Positions 1 to 11,329 are shown, numbered from the stretch's first letter. The stretch is 64,000 nt of DNA from Sphingomonas alba (GCF_023516555.1 NZ_JAMGBD010000002.1:62001-126000); one strand, 5' to 3'. A program made the numbers and translations. Notes: a model not told the origin generated them from the letters alone.

Positions 1-219
1 CTTACCGACCTGCTGCCGCGCAATATCGCCGTGCAGATCTATCGTGCCCTTCTGGAGAACAACGCCGGTTTCTACGGCAGCCAGATGACCGCGATGGACA
101 ATGCCACGCGCAATGCCGGCGACATGATCAATCGCCTGTCGATCCAGTATAACCGCCAGCGCCAGGCGGCGATCACCACCGAACTCGTCGAAATCATTTC
201 GGGCGCTGAAGCGCTCTAA
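1..219 (+). CDS. atpG: ATP synthase F1 subunit gamma (3' end only)
   Basis: C-terminal 72 residues of the gamma subunit, the central rotor stalk of F1. The reading frame is open from base 1 to TAA at 217-219. The closing helix has the family pattern of alternating charged and small residues ([20 protein letters not shown], then a segment ending in [10 protein letters not shown]), which is the most conserved part of gamma and packs inside the alpha3beta3 head. It lies 24 bases before atpD, the standard F1 operon order. The start is outside the window. Confidence 0.95.
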   Translation, partial: LTDLLPRNIAVQIYRALLENNAGFYGSQMTAMDNATRNAGDMINRLSIQYNRQRQAAITTELVEIISGAEAL

Positions 220-1745
<1,526 letters not shown>

Positions 1746-1746
<1 letters not shown>

Positions 1747-1931
1747 TGGCCGACGCGCCGCGCCTCGAAGATTGTGTCAACGAGGTCTGTCCCTGGTCCG
1801 GCAAGCCGGTCAGCGCCGACAGCCTGACACACTACAAGGGCGCGGTCGTGGGTTTCTGCAACCCCGGCTGCCGGGACAAATTCGACGCCGCGGCAAGCGC
1901 CTTCGAGGCCGCGATCGAGGGAAAGAAGTAA
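1746..1931 (+). CDS. Small Cys-rich (YHS/TRASH-like) protein inside the atp operon
   Basis: A 61-aa protein placed between atpD and atpC, with ATG overlapping the atpD stop by one base and its own stop one base before the atpC ATG. It carries C-P-W-S-G-K-P-V and later [11 protein letters not shown], i.e. Cys residues spaced as in small TRASH/YHS-type metal-binding folds, plus an extra Cys pair region (CVNEVC) at the N-terminus. No transmembrane segment or signal is visible. Function is unknown; location implies co-expression with F1. Such proteins are sometimes labelled glutathione S-transferase in databases, which the sequence does not support. A metal-binding or assembly role is inference. 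Confidence 0.85.
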
Positions 1932-1932
1932 G

Positions 1933-2196
1933 ATGGCCGACCTGCATTTCGAGCTGGTGACTCCTGAGAAGCAAGTCCTCAGCGAGGACGTCTACATGGT
2001 CGTCGTCCCCGGCAGCGAGGGCGAGATGGGGATCATGGCCGGCCATGCGCCGGTGATGACCACGATCAAGGACAATGCCGAACTGGCCGTCTATCGTTCG
2101 GCGGGCGCCACCCCGGAGAAAATCCGCGTTAGCGGCGGCTTCGCCGAAGTCGGCGACAACGGCCTGACCGTGCTGGCGGAGAGCGCCGGCGAATAG
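1933..2196 (+). CDS. atpC: ATP synthase F1 subunit epsilon (short form)
   Basis: Epsilon subunit, which sits at the foot of the gamma stalk. The 87-aa product covers only the N-terminal beta-sandwich ([20 protein letters not shown], then [18 protein letters not shown]) and stops right after it ([10 protein letters not shown]). The C-terminal two-helix domain, present in the usual ~130-140-aa epsilon and responsible for ATPase inhibition, is missing. The frame ends in a clean TAG and nothing downstream resembles a lost second domain, so this is a natural short form rather than a frameshift. It is the last gene of the operon. Confidence 0.92.
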   Translation: MADLHFELVTPEKQVLSEDVYMVVVPGSEGEMGIMAGHAPVMTTIKDNAELAVYRSAGATPEKIRVSGGFAEVGDNGLTVLAESAGE

Positions 2197-2293
2197 TCAT
2201 CCCGCGAAAGTTTGATCGCGGTTAGTCTTTTCTAAAAGTTTGAACCTTATTCACCATTCCCGTTCTTCCGCGGACAAACGGGACTGATAGGCA

Positions 2294-3847
2294 ATGAACG
2301 CATTCGGCAAGCGCAACGGAATGGGCGGCGGCAACTCGCAACGCCCGCAGTTCGGCGTCGCGCGCCCAATGAAGGCGGGCCCGGGCTCGGCTGCTTCGAA
2401 GGAGCCGCAAGAGGTCGAAGGCGGCGAGCAATTCCCGCCAATCGACGATCTGAACGCCGCGCCTGATTCACCATCGCCAGAAGCTCCTCCTCCGCCGCCC
2501 AACGGGCACGCGATGGGCGCCCTCGACAAGCTCAACCAGCGCCAGAACGCAAGCGGCGAGGCCGCTAGCAGCAAGACGGAAGGCTTCGAGGCTTCTGTTC
2601 ACCGCATCAAGGAGCAGGTGCTTCCCCGACTTCTGGAGCGTGTTGACCCGGAAGCCGCGGCGACGCTCGGCAAGGACGAGCTTGCTGAAGAATTCCGCCC
2701 GATCATCTCCGAAGTGCTCATCGAGCTGAAGATCAACCTCAACCGCCGCGAGCAATTCGCACTGGAAAAGGTGCTGGTCGACGAACTGCTCGGCCTCGGG
2801 CCGCTCGAAGAATTGCTTGCCGACCCGGCCGTCAGCGACATCATGGTCAACGGTCCGAACCAGACGTTCGTCGAGCGCAAGGGCAAGCTGGAAGTCGCGC
2901 AAATCCAGTTCCGCGACGAGGAACATCTGTTCCAGATCGCCCAGCGTATCGTCAACAAGGTCGGCCGCCGCGTCGACCAGACAACGCCGCTGGCCGACGC
3001 CCGCCTTCAGGACGGCAGCCGCGTCAACGTCATCATTCCGCCGCTGTCGCTGCGCGGCACCGCCATCTCCATTCGTAAGTTTTCCGAGAAGCCGATCACG
3101 CTCGATATGATGCGCGGCTTCGGCTCGATGTCGGAGAAGATGGCGACGGTCCTGAAGATCGCCGGCGCCAGTCGCATGAACATCGTTATCTCCGGCGGTA
3201 CCGGCTCGGGTAAGACGACGATGCTGAACGCACTCTCCAAGATGATCGACCCGGGCGAGCGCGTGATCACCATCGAAGACGCGGCCGAACTTCGGCTGCA
3301 GCAGCCGCACTGGCTGCCACTGGAAACGCGCCCGGCGAACCTCGAGGGCCAGGGCGCGATCACCATCCGCGACCTCGTCATCAACGCTCTACGTATGCGC
3401 CCTGACCGCATCATCCTGGGCGAAATTCGCGGGCCCGAGTGTTTCGACCTCCTGGCCGCGATGAACACGGGCCACGACGGCTCGATGGCTACGCTCCACT
3501 CCAACAGCCCGCGTGAATGCCTGGCTCGTATGGAGAACATGGTGATGATGTCGGACATCAAGGTGCCGAAGGAAGCGATTTCCCGCCAAATCGCCGACTC
3601 GGTCGACCTCATCGTCCAGGTCAAGCGCCTGCGCGACGGCTCGCGCCGGACGACCAACATCACCGAAGTGGTGGGCATGGAAGGCGATGTGATCGTCACC
3701 CAGGAGCTGTTCAAATTCGAGTATCTCGACGAGACGGCCGACGGCAAGATCGTCGGCGAATATCGCTCGATGGGCCTGCGTCCCTACACGCTCGAAAAGG
3801 CCAAGCAGTTCGGCTTCGACCAGCCGTACCTGGAAGCCAGCCTCTAA
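2294..3847 (+). CDS. cpaF: Flp/Tad pilus assembly ATPase, CpaF family
   Basis: Secretion-type hexameric ATPase that powers Flp (Tad) pilus polymerisation at the cytoplasmic side of the inner membrane. The 517-aa product has a Pro/Ala-rich, probably disordered ~90-residue N-terminus, then the type II/IV secretion ATPase core: the DIMVNGP segment, the P-loop GGTGSGKT at residues 301-308, the Asp-box VITIEDAAEL, the His box GHDGSMATLHSNS, and a Walker B-type ILGEIRG. It stands alone here: no cpaB/C/E or pilin genes adjoin it, so the rest of the apparatus must be elsewhere. Its stop overlaps by four bases the stop of the convergent efflux channel gene. Confidence 0.93.
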   Translation: MNAFGKRNGMGGGNSQRPQFGVARPMKAGPGSAASKEPQEVEGGEQFPPIDDLNAAPDSPSPEAPPPPPNGHAMGALDKLNQRQNASGEAASSKTEGFEASVHRIKEQVLPRLLERVDPEAAATLGKDELAEEFRPIISEVLIELKINLNRREQFALEKVLVDELLGLGPLEELLADPAVSDIMVNGPNQTFVERKGKLEVAQIQFRDEEHLFQIAQRIVNKVGRRVDQTTPLADARLQDGSRVNVIIPPLSLRGTAISIRKFSEKPITLDMMRGFGSMSEKMATVLKIAGASRMNIVISGGTGSGKTTMLNALSKMIDPGERVITIEDAAELRLQQPHWLPLETRPANLEGQGAITIRDLVINALRMRPDRIILGEIRGPECFDLLAAMNTGHDGSMATLHSNSPRECLARMENMVMMSDIKVPKEAISRQIADSVDLIVQVKRLRDGSRRTTNITEVVGMEGDVIVTQELFKFEYLDETADGKIVGEYRSMGLRPYTLEKAKQFGFDQPYLEASL

Positions 3848-5241
3848 GGGCGCGCTGCCGCCGGCGGCTCCAGGGAGTCGCCGCCAAGGGTCTGATAGAT
3901 ATCCACCAGATTGCGCGCCGCCGTTAGCTTGGCGCTTACCAGCGATTGCTGCGCGGTATAATAGGCGCGCTGCGAGACCAAGGTTGCGAGGAAGTCGTCG
4001 ATACCGGCGCGATAACGTGCATCGGTGAGCGCAAAGGCATCCGCCGCGGCCGAATTCTGCTTCTCGCGCGCCGCAAGCTCCTGGGCCATGGTCCCGCGTC
4101 GCGCCAGCGCATCGGAAACCTCGCGGAACGCTGTCTGGATCGCCTTCTGGTAGGTCGCGAGCGCCGCGTCCCGCTGCGCCTCAGTCAGGCGGACATTGGC
4201 GCGCCCTGCCCCGGCGTTAAAGATCGGATAGGTGGCGCTGATCGGGCCGGAGAAGCCGAAGGCGCCACCACTGAACAGTCCCCCCAGCGAGGTGCTTGCC
4301 AGGCCGAGCAGGCCGGTCAGCGAAATGCGCGGGAACAGGGCGGCCCGGGCAGCGCCGATTTCGGCATTGGCAGCCCGAAGCTGATACTCAGCCTCGACAA
4401 CGTCGGGCCGGCGCAGGAGCACGTAGGAATCGACGCCCGCTGGCAATTCGACGACGGTGCCGAAAGCTTCGTCGATCGAGTTCGAAAGCAGCTTCGCCTC
4501 GAACGGGGCGCCGACCAGCAGTTGCAACAGGTTGATGTCCTGGGCCACAGCCGTGGTCTGAACGGCGAGATCGGCCTGCGCCTGCGCCAGCACCTGTTCC
4601 GCCTGGCGAAGGTCCGTGCGTGGCGCAATGCCACCCTCCAACCTCGCACGGGTCAGTCGCACGCTGCGCTCGGCGCTTTCGGCCGTGTTTTTGGCGATCT
4701 GGAGCAGGCTGGAATCGGCAGCATGCGCCAGCCATGCGTCAGCGACGTCCGAGACGAGGGCGAGCCGGGTGGCGCGCGCCGCGGCTTCCGTCGCGAAGTA
4801 GCGATTGAGTTCGGCGTGGCTCAGCGACTTCAGGCGGCCGAACAGGTCCAGTTCGAAGGCATTCACCCCGATGCCGGCCTGATAATTGGTTTCAACGGAG
4901 TCCGTGTCGGAGCCGGCGATAGTCACGCCCGCGCTGCCATTGACCTGCGGAAACTGCTGCGCACGCTGAATGCGATAACGCGCCCGGCCGGCGGCGATGT
5001 TGGCGGCGGCAACCTGCAGGTCGCGATTGTTGACCAGCGCCTGCTCGATCAGCGACTGCAGCCGGGGATCACGGAAGATTTGCCGGTAGGTGACGGCGGG
5101 AAGCGACGCCTCACTCTGGCGTAGATAAGCGTCTCCGGCGGGCCAGGAGGCGGGGATTGCCGGCGTCGGCTGGAGATAGGCCGGCTCCATCGACGCACAA
5201 CCGGTCGCGAGGATGGCAAGGAACGCTGCCGACCGCGTCAT
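3844..5241 (-). CDS. RND efflux outer-membrane channel (NodT/OprM family lipoprotein)
   Basis: Outer-membrane exit duct of a tripartite drug efflux system. The 465-aa product begins with a lipoprotein signal (lipobox LATGC, Cys about residue 15), followed by two outer-membrane-efflux repeats rich in amphipathic helix (NRDLQVAAANIAAGRARYRI and the equivalent LRRPDVVEAEYQLRAANAEI) as in OprM, TtgC and NodT. It is the last gene of a three-gene minus-strand operon; its start overlaps the pump stop by four bases. The specific substrate cannot be read from sequence. Confidence 0.94.
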   Translation of the reverse strand: MTRSAAFLAILATGCASMEPAYLQPTPAIPASWPAGDAYLRQSEASLPAVTYRQIFRDPRLQSLIEQALVNNRDLQVAAANIAAGRARYRIQRAQQFPQVNGSAGVTIAGSDTDSVETNYQAGIGVNAFELDLFGRLKSLSHAELNRYFATEAAARATRLALVSDVADAWLAHAADSSLLQIAKNTAESAERSVRLTRARLEGGIAPRTDLRQAEQVLAQAQADLAVQTTAVAQDINLLQLLVGAPFEAKLLSNSIDEAFGTVVELPAGVDSYVLLRRPDVVEAEYQLRAANAEIGAARAALFPRISLTGLLGLASTSLGGLFSGGAFGFSGPISATYPIFNAGAGRANVRLTEAQRDAALATYQKAIQTAFREVSDALARRGTMAQELAAREKQNSAAADAFALTDARYRAGIDDFLATLVSQRAYYTAQQSLVSAKLTAARNLVDIYQTLGGDSLEPPAAARP

Positions 5242-8200
5242 GATGCTTCGGCCTTTCGCTGGCGCCTGCGCTCGCGGAGTGCAGCAAGCCCGTCACGGAC
5301 GCCGCGCCGCACCAGCACAAAGAAGAGCGGAATGTAGAAGAGCGCCAGAGCGGTCGCCGTGATCATTCCGCCGATCACCGAGGTGCCGATGGCGATGCGG
5401 CTGTTGGCGCCCGCACCGGTCGAAATGGCGAGCGGCAGGACGCCGAAAATGAAAGAGAAGCTGGTCATCAGGATCGGCCGGAGCCGGATGCGGGCTGCCT
5501 CGATGGCGGCATCGATAACCCTCTTGCCTTCTCGTTCGGCCCGTTCGGCGAATTCGACCATGAGGATGGCGTTCTTCGCCGACAGCCCCATGGTCGTGAT
5601 CAGACCGACCTGAAGGTAGACGTCGTTCTGTAGGCCACGGAGCGTCACCGCGAAGATCGAGCCGACGAGGCCGAGCGGAACAACCAGCAGAACCGCCACC
5701 GGAATCGACCAGCTTTCGTAGAGGGCGGCGAGGCACAGGAAGACCACGATCAGCGAGATGGCGTAGAGGATCGGGGCCTGACCCGAAGACAGCCGCTCCT
5801 GATAGGATTGACCTGCCCAAGCCACCGAAACGCCGGGGATCTTGTCCGCCAATTCCTCGATCCGCTGCATGGCGTCGCCGGAGCTTACGCCCGTCGCGCC
5901 CTGTCCTTGCAGTTCATAGGAGGGATAGCCCTGGAAGCGCGAAAGGCTGGTCGGGGTCGTTTTCCAACCGGTTTGCGCAAAGGACGAGAACGGCACCATC
6001 TCGCCGCGAGAATTGCGCACGAACCATTGGTCGATGTCGGATGGCGCCGCGCGGTAGGGCGCATCCGCCTGGACGTAGACACGCTTCACGCGGCCGCGAT
6101 CGATGAAGTCGTTGACGTAGCGGCCGCCCCAGGCGGTCGAGATTGTGCTGTTGACGTCGCTGGCGTTGAGCCCAAGTGCGGCCAGCCGCTCCTGATTGAT
6201 GTCGACCGTGAGGCTGGCGACGTCCGGGAGCTCGGTCGGTCGGACCGACGTCAGCTTGGGATCAGTCGATGCCTGCGCCAGCAGCTTGTCGCGGGCGGCC
6301 TGGAATTCCTCCGCGCTCATCCCGCTCGTATTTTGGAGCTCGACCGTGAAGCCGGTCGACTGTCCAAGGCCGCGGATGGCACCTGGGACGAGGGCGAAAA
6401 CCTGAGCATCGCGTAGGCCGTGGAATGCGCCGGAAGCGCGCTCGACAACGGCGTCGGCGGCGTTCTGCTTGCCCTTGCGCTTGTCATAGTCGGCGAGATT
6501 GATGAACGCCTGGCCCGTGTTCTGCCCCGCCGCGCCCTGCCCACCCCCCGCGACCGAGAAGAAGGTACGGATATTGTCCTTGTCCTGGCCGTGAAGAAAG
6601 TAATCCTCCACCTTCAACTGGACTTCATGTGTGCGGGACATGGTGGCGCCTGAGGGCAGGCGGTACTGAACCAGCGCCGAGCCTTGATCCTCCGTCGGCA
6701 AGAACCCCGTCGGCAGGCGAACGAACAAACCGATCAGCAAAACACAGACACCGGCGTAGATCCCCAGCATCAGCCACTTCCGGTCGACGACCTTGCTGAC
6801 GATGCCGACATACCAATCGACCAGCCGGTCGAAGCCGTCATTAAACTTGCGGCGGGCCGTCTCCATGCCATGTGCAACCTTCGGCGCGGCGCGGCCAACC
6901 CAGGTTTCCTCGACCGTCGCATGCGTGCGCTTGAGGAGGTTGGCGGCAATTGCCGGGCTGAGCGTCAATGCGACGAAGATCGACAGGGCCATGGCAGAGA
7001 CGATGGTCGCCGCGAACTGACGGTAGATGACGCCGGTCGATCCGCCGAAGAAGATCATCGGCAGGAATACGGCCGAGAGAATTAGCGCGATGGCGATCAG
7101 CGCCATCTGAATCTGGCCCATCGACTCAATCGTCGCCTGGCGCGGCGTCATTTCCGGATTCTCGTGCATCAGCCGTTCGACATTCTCGACGACGACAATG
7201 GCATCGTCGACCAGCAGACCGGTCGCCAGCACCAAGCCGAACAGGGTCATGGTGTTGATCGAGAAACCAAGCCCATAAAGGATTGCGAAGGTGCCCAGCA
7301 GAACGACAGGAACGGCGATGAACGGGATGAGCGTCGCCCGCCAGCTCTGCAAGAAGACGAACATGACGAGGACGACGAGGATGATGGCCTCGAACAGTGA
7401 CTTCACCACCTCGCTGACCGACAGCTTGATGAAGTCCGTGGAATCATTCGCGTAGGCGTAGTGGAAGCCCGCAGGCATGTTCGGCGCGATCTGCTCGACC
7501 TTGGCCTTTACCAGCTCGGCGGTCGTCAGCGCATTGGCCCCAGGCTCCAGGAAAATGCCCATGCCCGCGCCCGGGTGGCCGTTGACGCGGATGAGGGCCG
7601 CGTAATTCTCGGCGCCCAGTTCAATTCGCGCGACATCGCCGAGCAGCACTCGCGCCCCGGTGGTATCGGCTTTGACGATGATCTTGCTGAACTGCTCGGG
7701 TGTCTGCAGCCTCGACTGCGCCGTCACCGTCGCGTTGATCATCTGGCCTTCCGGCTGCGGCATGCCACCGACCTCGCCCGCCGCCACTTCCGTATTCTGG
7801 GCCGAAATTGCGCTGATCACGTCGCTTGGCATCAGCTGGAAACTCGCCAGCTTGTGAGGGTCGAGCCAGATGCGCATCGCATAGGGTGCGCCAAAGACGT
7901 TGACGTCGCCGACACCGTCGATACGCGACAGATCGTCCTGGAGGTTGGTCGTCAGCCAGTCGGAAACGTCGAAGTTCGTGGCCTTGTCGGTCTCGTCATA
8001 GACTCCGACGATCATCAGGAAGTCTGGCGATCCCTTGGTGACCGTAACACCCTGCTGCTGCACCTGTTGAGGCAGCCGGGCGAGCGCTTGCTGGACCTTA
8101 TTCTGGACCTGCACCTGGGCAATGTCGGGGTTGATACCCTTTTCAAAGGTCGCGGAGATGTTGACCTGGCCACGCTGGGTGGATGACGACTGGAAGTAGA

Positions 8201-8426
8201 GCAGGCCGTCGATACCGGTCATCTGCCGCTCGAGCACCTGCGTGACACTGTTCTCAAGCGTCTCGGCCGATGCCCCGGGATAGGTGGCGCGAACGTTGAT
8301 CTGGGTCGGGGCGACATCAGGATATTGGGCGACGGGCAGCTTGGTAATCGCGCCAATGCCAGAGAGCATGATGATGATCGCGATCACCCATGCGAAAATC
8401 GGACGCTCAATGAATAGGCGCGACAT
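5238..8426 (-). CDS. RND multidrug efflux pump, HAE1 family (AcrB/MexB/TtgB-like)
   Basis: Inner-membrane proton/drug antiporter. The 1062-aa length is typical of AcrB homologues. Seen: N-terminal MSRLFIERPIFAWVIAIIIM membrane anchor, the twin Asp of the proton relay in GLLVDDAIVVVENV (TM4), the partner Lys in MGLSAKNAILMVEFAE (TM10), and the F-x-G-x-x-x-R-like docking-domain segments. The order adaptor-pump-channel with gaps of three bases and a four-base overlap is that of mexAB-oprM/ttgABC. No TetR-type repressor gene lies next to the operon, so its regulator is unplaced. Confidence 0.97.
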   Translation of the reverse strand: MSRLFIERPIFAWVIAIIIMLSGIGAITKLPVAQYPDVAPTQINVRATYPGASAETLENSVTQVLERQMTGIDGLLYFQSSSTQRGQVNISATFEKGINPDIAQVQVQNKVQQALARLPQQVQQQGVTVTKGSPDFLMIVGVYDETDKATNFDVSDWLTTNLQDDLSRIDGVGDVNVFGAPYAMRIWLDPHKLASFQLMPSDVISAISAQNTEVAAGEVGGMPQPEGQMINATVTAQSRLQTPEQFSKIIVKADTTGARVLLGDVARIELGAENYAALIRVNGHPGAGMGIFLEPGANALTTAELVKAKVEQIAPNMPAGFHYAYANDSTDFIKLSVSEVVKSLFEAIILVVLVMFVFLQSWRATLIPFIAVPVVLLGTFAILYGLGFSINTMTLFGLVLATGLLVDDAIVVVENVERLMHENPEMTPRQATIESMGQIQMALIAIALILSAVFLPMIFFGGSTGVIYRQFAATIVSAMALSIFVALTLSPAIAANLLKRTHATVEETWVGRAAPKVAHGMETARRKFNDGFDRLVDWYVGIVSKVVDRKWLMLGIYAGVCVLLIGLFVRLPTGFLPTEDQGSALVQYRLPSGATMSRTHEVQLKVEDYFLHGQDKDNIRTFFSVAGGGQGAAGQNTGQAFINLADYDKRKGKQNAADAVVERASGAFHGLRDAQVFALVPGAIRGLGQSTGFTVELQNTSGMSAEEFQAARDKLLAQASTDPKLTSVRPTELPDVASLTVDINQERLAALGLNASDVNSTISTAWGGRYVNDFIDRGRVKRVYVQADAPYRAAPSDIDQWFVRNSRGEMVPFSSFAQTGWKTTPTSLSRFQGYPSYELQGQGATGVSSGDAMQRIEELADKIPGVSVAWAGQSYQERLSSGQAPILYAISLIVVFLCLAALYESWSIPVAVLLVVPLGLVGSIFAVTLRGLQNDVYLQVGLITTMGLSAKNAILMVEFAERAEREGKRVIDAAIEAARIRLRPILMTSFSFIFGVLPLAISTGAGANSRIAIGTSVIGGMITATALALFYIPLFFVLVRRGVRDGLAALRERRRQRKAEAS

Positions 8427-8429
8427 CCG

Positions 8430-9632
8430 TTAGCGCGACCCGCTCGGGCTCTTGGGCGCCGGTCCCACCTTCTGGGCCGAAGAAGCGGGGACCGGCTTGA
8501 TGGGCGCGCCGTCGCGAAGGTTAGCCGTGCCTTGCGTGATGACCTTCTCGCCGGCCGCCAGCCCCTGCGTGACCACCCAATATTGGCCCATCGTCCGGTC
8601 CGCGACGACGACGCGCTGGACGGCGCGATTGCCTGTACCGACTATCCACAAAGTCGCATTGCCCTTGGGATCGCGGGTCACAGCCTGCTGCGGGACGAGG
8701 AAGGCGGTCGTGTTCACCGCCTGCGCGAACTGGGCCGTCACGAACATGCCGGGGAGCAGGATCGACTGCGGATTGGCGAAACGGGCGCGCAAGGTCACCG
8801 TGCCAGTGTCCTGGTTGACGACCACCTGGCTGAACTCGACGACCCCGGAGAAGCCATAGTCACTACCGTCCGGCAGTTTCAGCCGCACGGAAGCCGTTGT
8901 CGGCACGGTACCGCCCGCACTCAGCGATCGGCGCAATGCAAGCAGATCTGCCGCGGACTCCTGAATGTCGACGTAGACCGGGTCGAGCCGCGTGATCGTG
9001 GTCAGCGGGTCAGTCTGGTTAGCGGTGACAAGCGCGCCCTCGGTGACGCTCGACAGGCCAATCCGGCCCGTGATCGGCGCCGGAACGCGGGTGTAGCGCA
9101 AATTGATCTGGGCGGTCCGCAAGGCTGCATTATTCTGGGCGATCGAGGCCTCGGCCTGACGAGCTTGCGACAATGCGTCAGTGTAATCCTGCTTCGATAC
9201 CGCCTCCATTTCCGCGAGCGGCTTGTAGCGGCTGGCCCGGGCACGAGCCGCGTCGGCGGTTGCCCGGGCGCTCTGCACATTGGCCGAGGCCTGTGAGACC
9301 TGGGCCTGATAGAGGCTGGGATCGATCTGGTAGAGGGTCTGCCCCTGCTGGACGATCGAGCCTTCCTGGAACAGGCGGCGGCGGATCACGCCCGATACCT
9401 GGGGCCTAACCTCAGACATCTGGTAAGCGGAGATACGCGCCGGAAGCTGCTGCTCGACCGGCGCCGTTCCCGGCTGGATGATGATGTATCCGACCTTGGC
9501 CGGGCCCTTTGGACCGTTGCGGCCATCCTTGTCGGCAGCGCTGTTGCCGCAACCGGCAACCAACAGCAGCGAGAGAAGCGCGGCCGTCGCGCGTAGAGTT
9601 GTCCGGTTTGGCTGAGGCCTGAGCTTAAGCAT
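8430..9632 (-). CDS. RND efflux periplasmic adaptor (AcrA/MexA/TtgA-like lipoprotein)
   Basis: Membrane-fusion protein bridging the pump and the outer-membrane channel. The 400-aa product has a lipoprotein signal with lipobox VAGC (about residue 28), the split lipoyl domain (VRPQVSGVIRRRLFQEGSIV and later RVPAPITGRIGLSSVTEGAL), a coiled-coil hairpin between them (QAQVSQASANVQSARATADA), and C-terminal beta-barrel and membrane-proximal domains. First gene of the operon; its promoter should lie in the ~200 bases up to the tRNA gene at 9837. Confidence 0.95.
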   Translation of the reverse strand: MLKLRPQPNRTTLRATAALLSLLLVAGCGNSAADKDGRNGPKGPAKVGYIIIQPGTAPVEQQLPARISAYQMSEVRPQVSGVIRRRLFQEGSIVQQGQTLYQIDPSLYQAQVSQASANVQSARATADAARARASRYKPLAEMEAVSKQDYTDALSQARQAEASIAQNNAALRTAQINLRYTRVPAPITGRIGLSSVTEGALVTANQTDPLTTITRLDPVYVDIQESAADLLALRRSLSAGGTVPTTASVRLKLPDGSDYGFSGVVEFSQVVVNQDTGTVTLRARFANPQSILLPGMFVTAQFAQAVNTTAFLVPQQAVTRDPKGNATLWIVGTGNRAVQRVVVADRTMGQYWVVTQGLAAGEKVITQGTANLRDGAPIKPVPASSAQKVGPAPKSPSGSR

Positions 9633-9836
9633 CGATTATGCGGATCCCGGCTACTGAATCGTTAGACGGCAAGGAGTGCCGCCTTTCGTCAATTCATTCG
9701 CTTTTGCAACCGACGTCAGAAAAATTGCGGACAAACGAGCCGCACGGTTCGACCGGCGGCGGCATCGTTACGGATCGCAAACGACATGCACGAAAATGCA
9801 CTTGTGGTCGTCAACTTATTGGCAAAAAAGGGAAAA

Positions 9837-9911
9837 TGGTGGGCGTGGCAAGGATTGAACTTGCGACCCCTGCGATGTCAACACAGTGCTCTACCACTGA
9901 GCTACACGCCC
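9837..9911 (-). tRNA. tRNA-Val (GAC anticodon)
   Basis: On the minus strand the 75-nt sequence runs from GGGCGTG (acceptor) to CACGCCC plus discriminator A and an encoded CCA. The seven acceptor pairs are perfect (9905-9911 with 9841-9847). The D arm GCTC...GAGC, the anticodon stem CTGTG/CGCAG with loop TTGACAT (anticodon GAC), and the T arm containing GTTCAATC all fold. There is no coding gene across it. Confidence 0.96.
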
Positions 9912-10012
9912 ACTCGGCGGGCTATCTAGGGGTGTGCGATTAAAGGCGCAACCCGCTTTCGCCGCTAAAAATCGAAGATATTTGGACGCTTAGAGGCGCC
10001 CGGGCAATCCGT

Positions 10013-10390
10013 TCAGAGACGGCCGTGCTGGTCCTCGCTTTGGAACATGCGATCGACTTCCGCCACCAGGTCCTTGAGGTGGAAGGGCTTGGAAAGAAGC
10101 TTGGCCTCGGGAGCCGTGCGGCCGCTCTGAAGGGCCACGGCCGCAAAGCCCGTAATGAACATGACGCGGATCGCCGGATCGATGGCGCTGGCCTTCTGGG
10201 CAAGCTCGATCCCGTCCATTTCCGGCATGACGATATCGGTGAGGAGCAGGTCGTAGCGTCCCGCTTCGAGCAGCGGCATGGCTTCGGTGCCGCAACCCAC
10301 GGCCTCGACCTCATAGCCGACGCGAATCAGCGCGCGCTGCAGATACTCGCGCATGGACGTGTCGTCCTCTGCAAGCAGGATACGGATCAT
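10013..10390 (-). CDS. cpdR: Single-domain response regulator, CpdR type
   Basis: A 125-aa receiver domain with no output domain. The acidic pocket (ED at residues 9-10), phospho-acceptor Asp52 in LLLTDIVMPEMDGIEL, the Thr/Phe region FITGFAAVAL and the Lys of LLSKPFHLKDLV are intact. The TDIVMPEMDGIELA and FITGFAAVAL strings match Caulobacter CpdR, which when unphosphorylated directs ClpXP to degrade cell-cycle proteins. It is divergent from an N-formylglutamate amidohydrolase gene, the neighbour it commonly has in alphaproteobacteria. The CpdR assignment rests on motif recall rather than an alignment. Confidence 0.85.
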   Translation of the reverse strand: MIRILLAEDDTSMREYLQRALIRVGYEVEAVGCGTEAMPLLEAGRYDLLLTDIVMPEMDGIELAQKASAIDPAIRVMFITGFAAVALQSGRTAPEAKLLSKPFHLKDLVAEVDRMFQSEDQHGRL

Positions 10391-10486
10391 GGTGCCTCTC
10401 TATGCGCCCAACGCACGGGATTTTCCAGCGGGTCCAGGGAACTGATGCATTGATGTCCATTTCTGGCACGCATAGGTTTAGGAAGC

Positions 10487-11323
10487 TTGGAACGCTCGCC
10501 TCTCCCCCCGCCGATTGTCCACCAATCGCGCGCCACTGTTCCGGTGCTGCTCTCGGTGCCGCATTCGGGGCGCGAATATCCACAATGGCTGATCGCCAAC
10601 GCTGCTACCGGGCGGGCCGGGCTGGAAAGCCTCGAAGATCCTCTGGTCGACAGGGTGGTCTGGCGGGCGCTGGCGAGAGGCATTGGCGCCGTGATCGCCC
10701 GCACGCCCAGGGCAGCCATCGATTGCAATCGCGCCGCCGACGAAACTGACCCACTGGTGATCTCTGATTCAGTCGGCGAGGCGACCAGCGCGCGAGCGCG
10801 CGGTGGACTCGGGATCGTTCCGTCGCGGGGGATGAAAGGGCGCTTGTGGCGCCGCCCGATTGACCAGGCCGAGCTGGATCTGAGGATCGCCAATGCGCAT
10901 GCACCCTTTCACCAGGCGATCGGCGATGAACTGGAGCGCCTGGTTGCCCACCACGGCTGGGCGCTGCTCATCGACTGTCACTCCATGCCCCACCGTAACG
11001 GGCAGGCCGAGGTTGTTATTGGCGACCGCCACGGGGGCAGCGCCCTACCCTGGCTCTCCCAGGAGGCGGCGCGGATCGTTCGCCAGAACGGCTGGTCGGC
11101 TGCGCTCAACGACCCCTACGCCGGAGGTTACGTCGTCGAGCGTCATGGGCGGCCCGATCGCGGCGTTCATGCGCTGCAACTGGAAATCGATCGCAGCCGC
11201 TACCTGGACAGCGACCTGCGAAAGCCCGGCCCTGGCTTCGACAGAGCGGCAATCCTGATCGAACGCTTGGCGTTCGGGCTTGCGGAGGCACTAGGGGCGC
11301 CCAACGCCATCGCGGCGGAGTAG
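10487..11323 (+). CDS. N-formylglutamate amidohydrolase family protein
   Basis: Hydrolase of the HutG2/N-formylglutamate deformylase type, which in histidine degradation releases formate and glutamate. The 278-aa product shows the family's N-terminal VLLSVPHSGREYP segment (His ligand), LIDCHSMPHRN with Asp and His of the metal site, and LQLEIDRSRYLD. The only in-frame start preceding VPHSG is TTG at 10487, with AGGAAG very close upstream, so the exact start is uncertain. No hutH/U/I genes are near, so involvement in a histidine pathway is not shown; it is divergent from cpdR. Confidence 0.85.
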   Translation: MERSPLPPPIVHQSRATVPVLLSVPHSGREYPQWLIANAATGRAGLESLEDPLVDRVVWRALARGIGAVIARTPRAAIDCNRAADETDPLVISDSVGEATSARARGGLGIVPSRGMKGRLWRRPIDQAELDLRIANAHAPFHQAIGDELERLVAHHGWALLIDCHSMPHRNGQAEVVIGDRHGGSALPWLSQEAARIVRQNGWSAALNDPYAGGYVVERHGRPDRGVHALQLEIDRSRYLDSDLRKPGPGFDRAAILIERLAFGLAEALGAPNAIAAE

Positions 11324-11329
11324 TCCGTC

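Noticed and set aside
2217-2245. CtrA-like half sites before cpaF (TTAG-N7-TAAA)
   Set aside because: Does not match TTAA-N7-TTAA; in an AT-rich patch such half matches are expected by chance.
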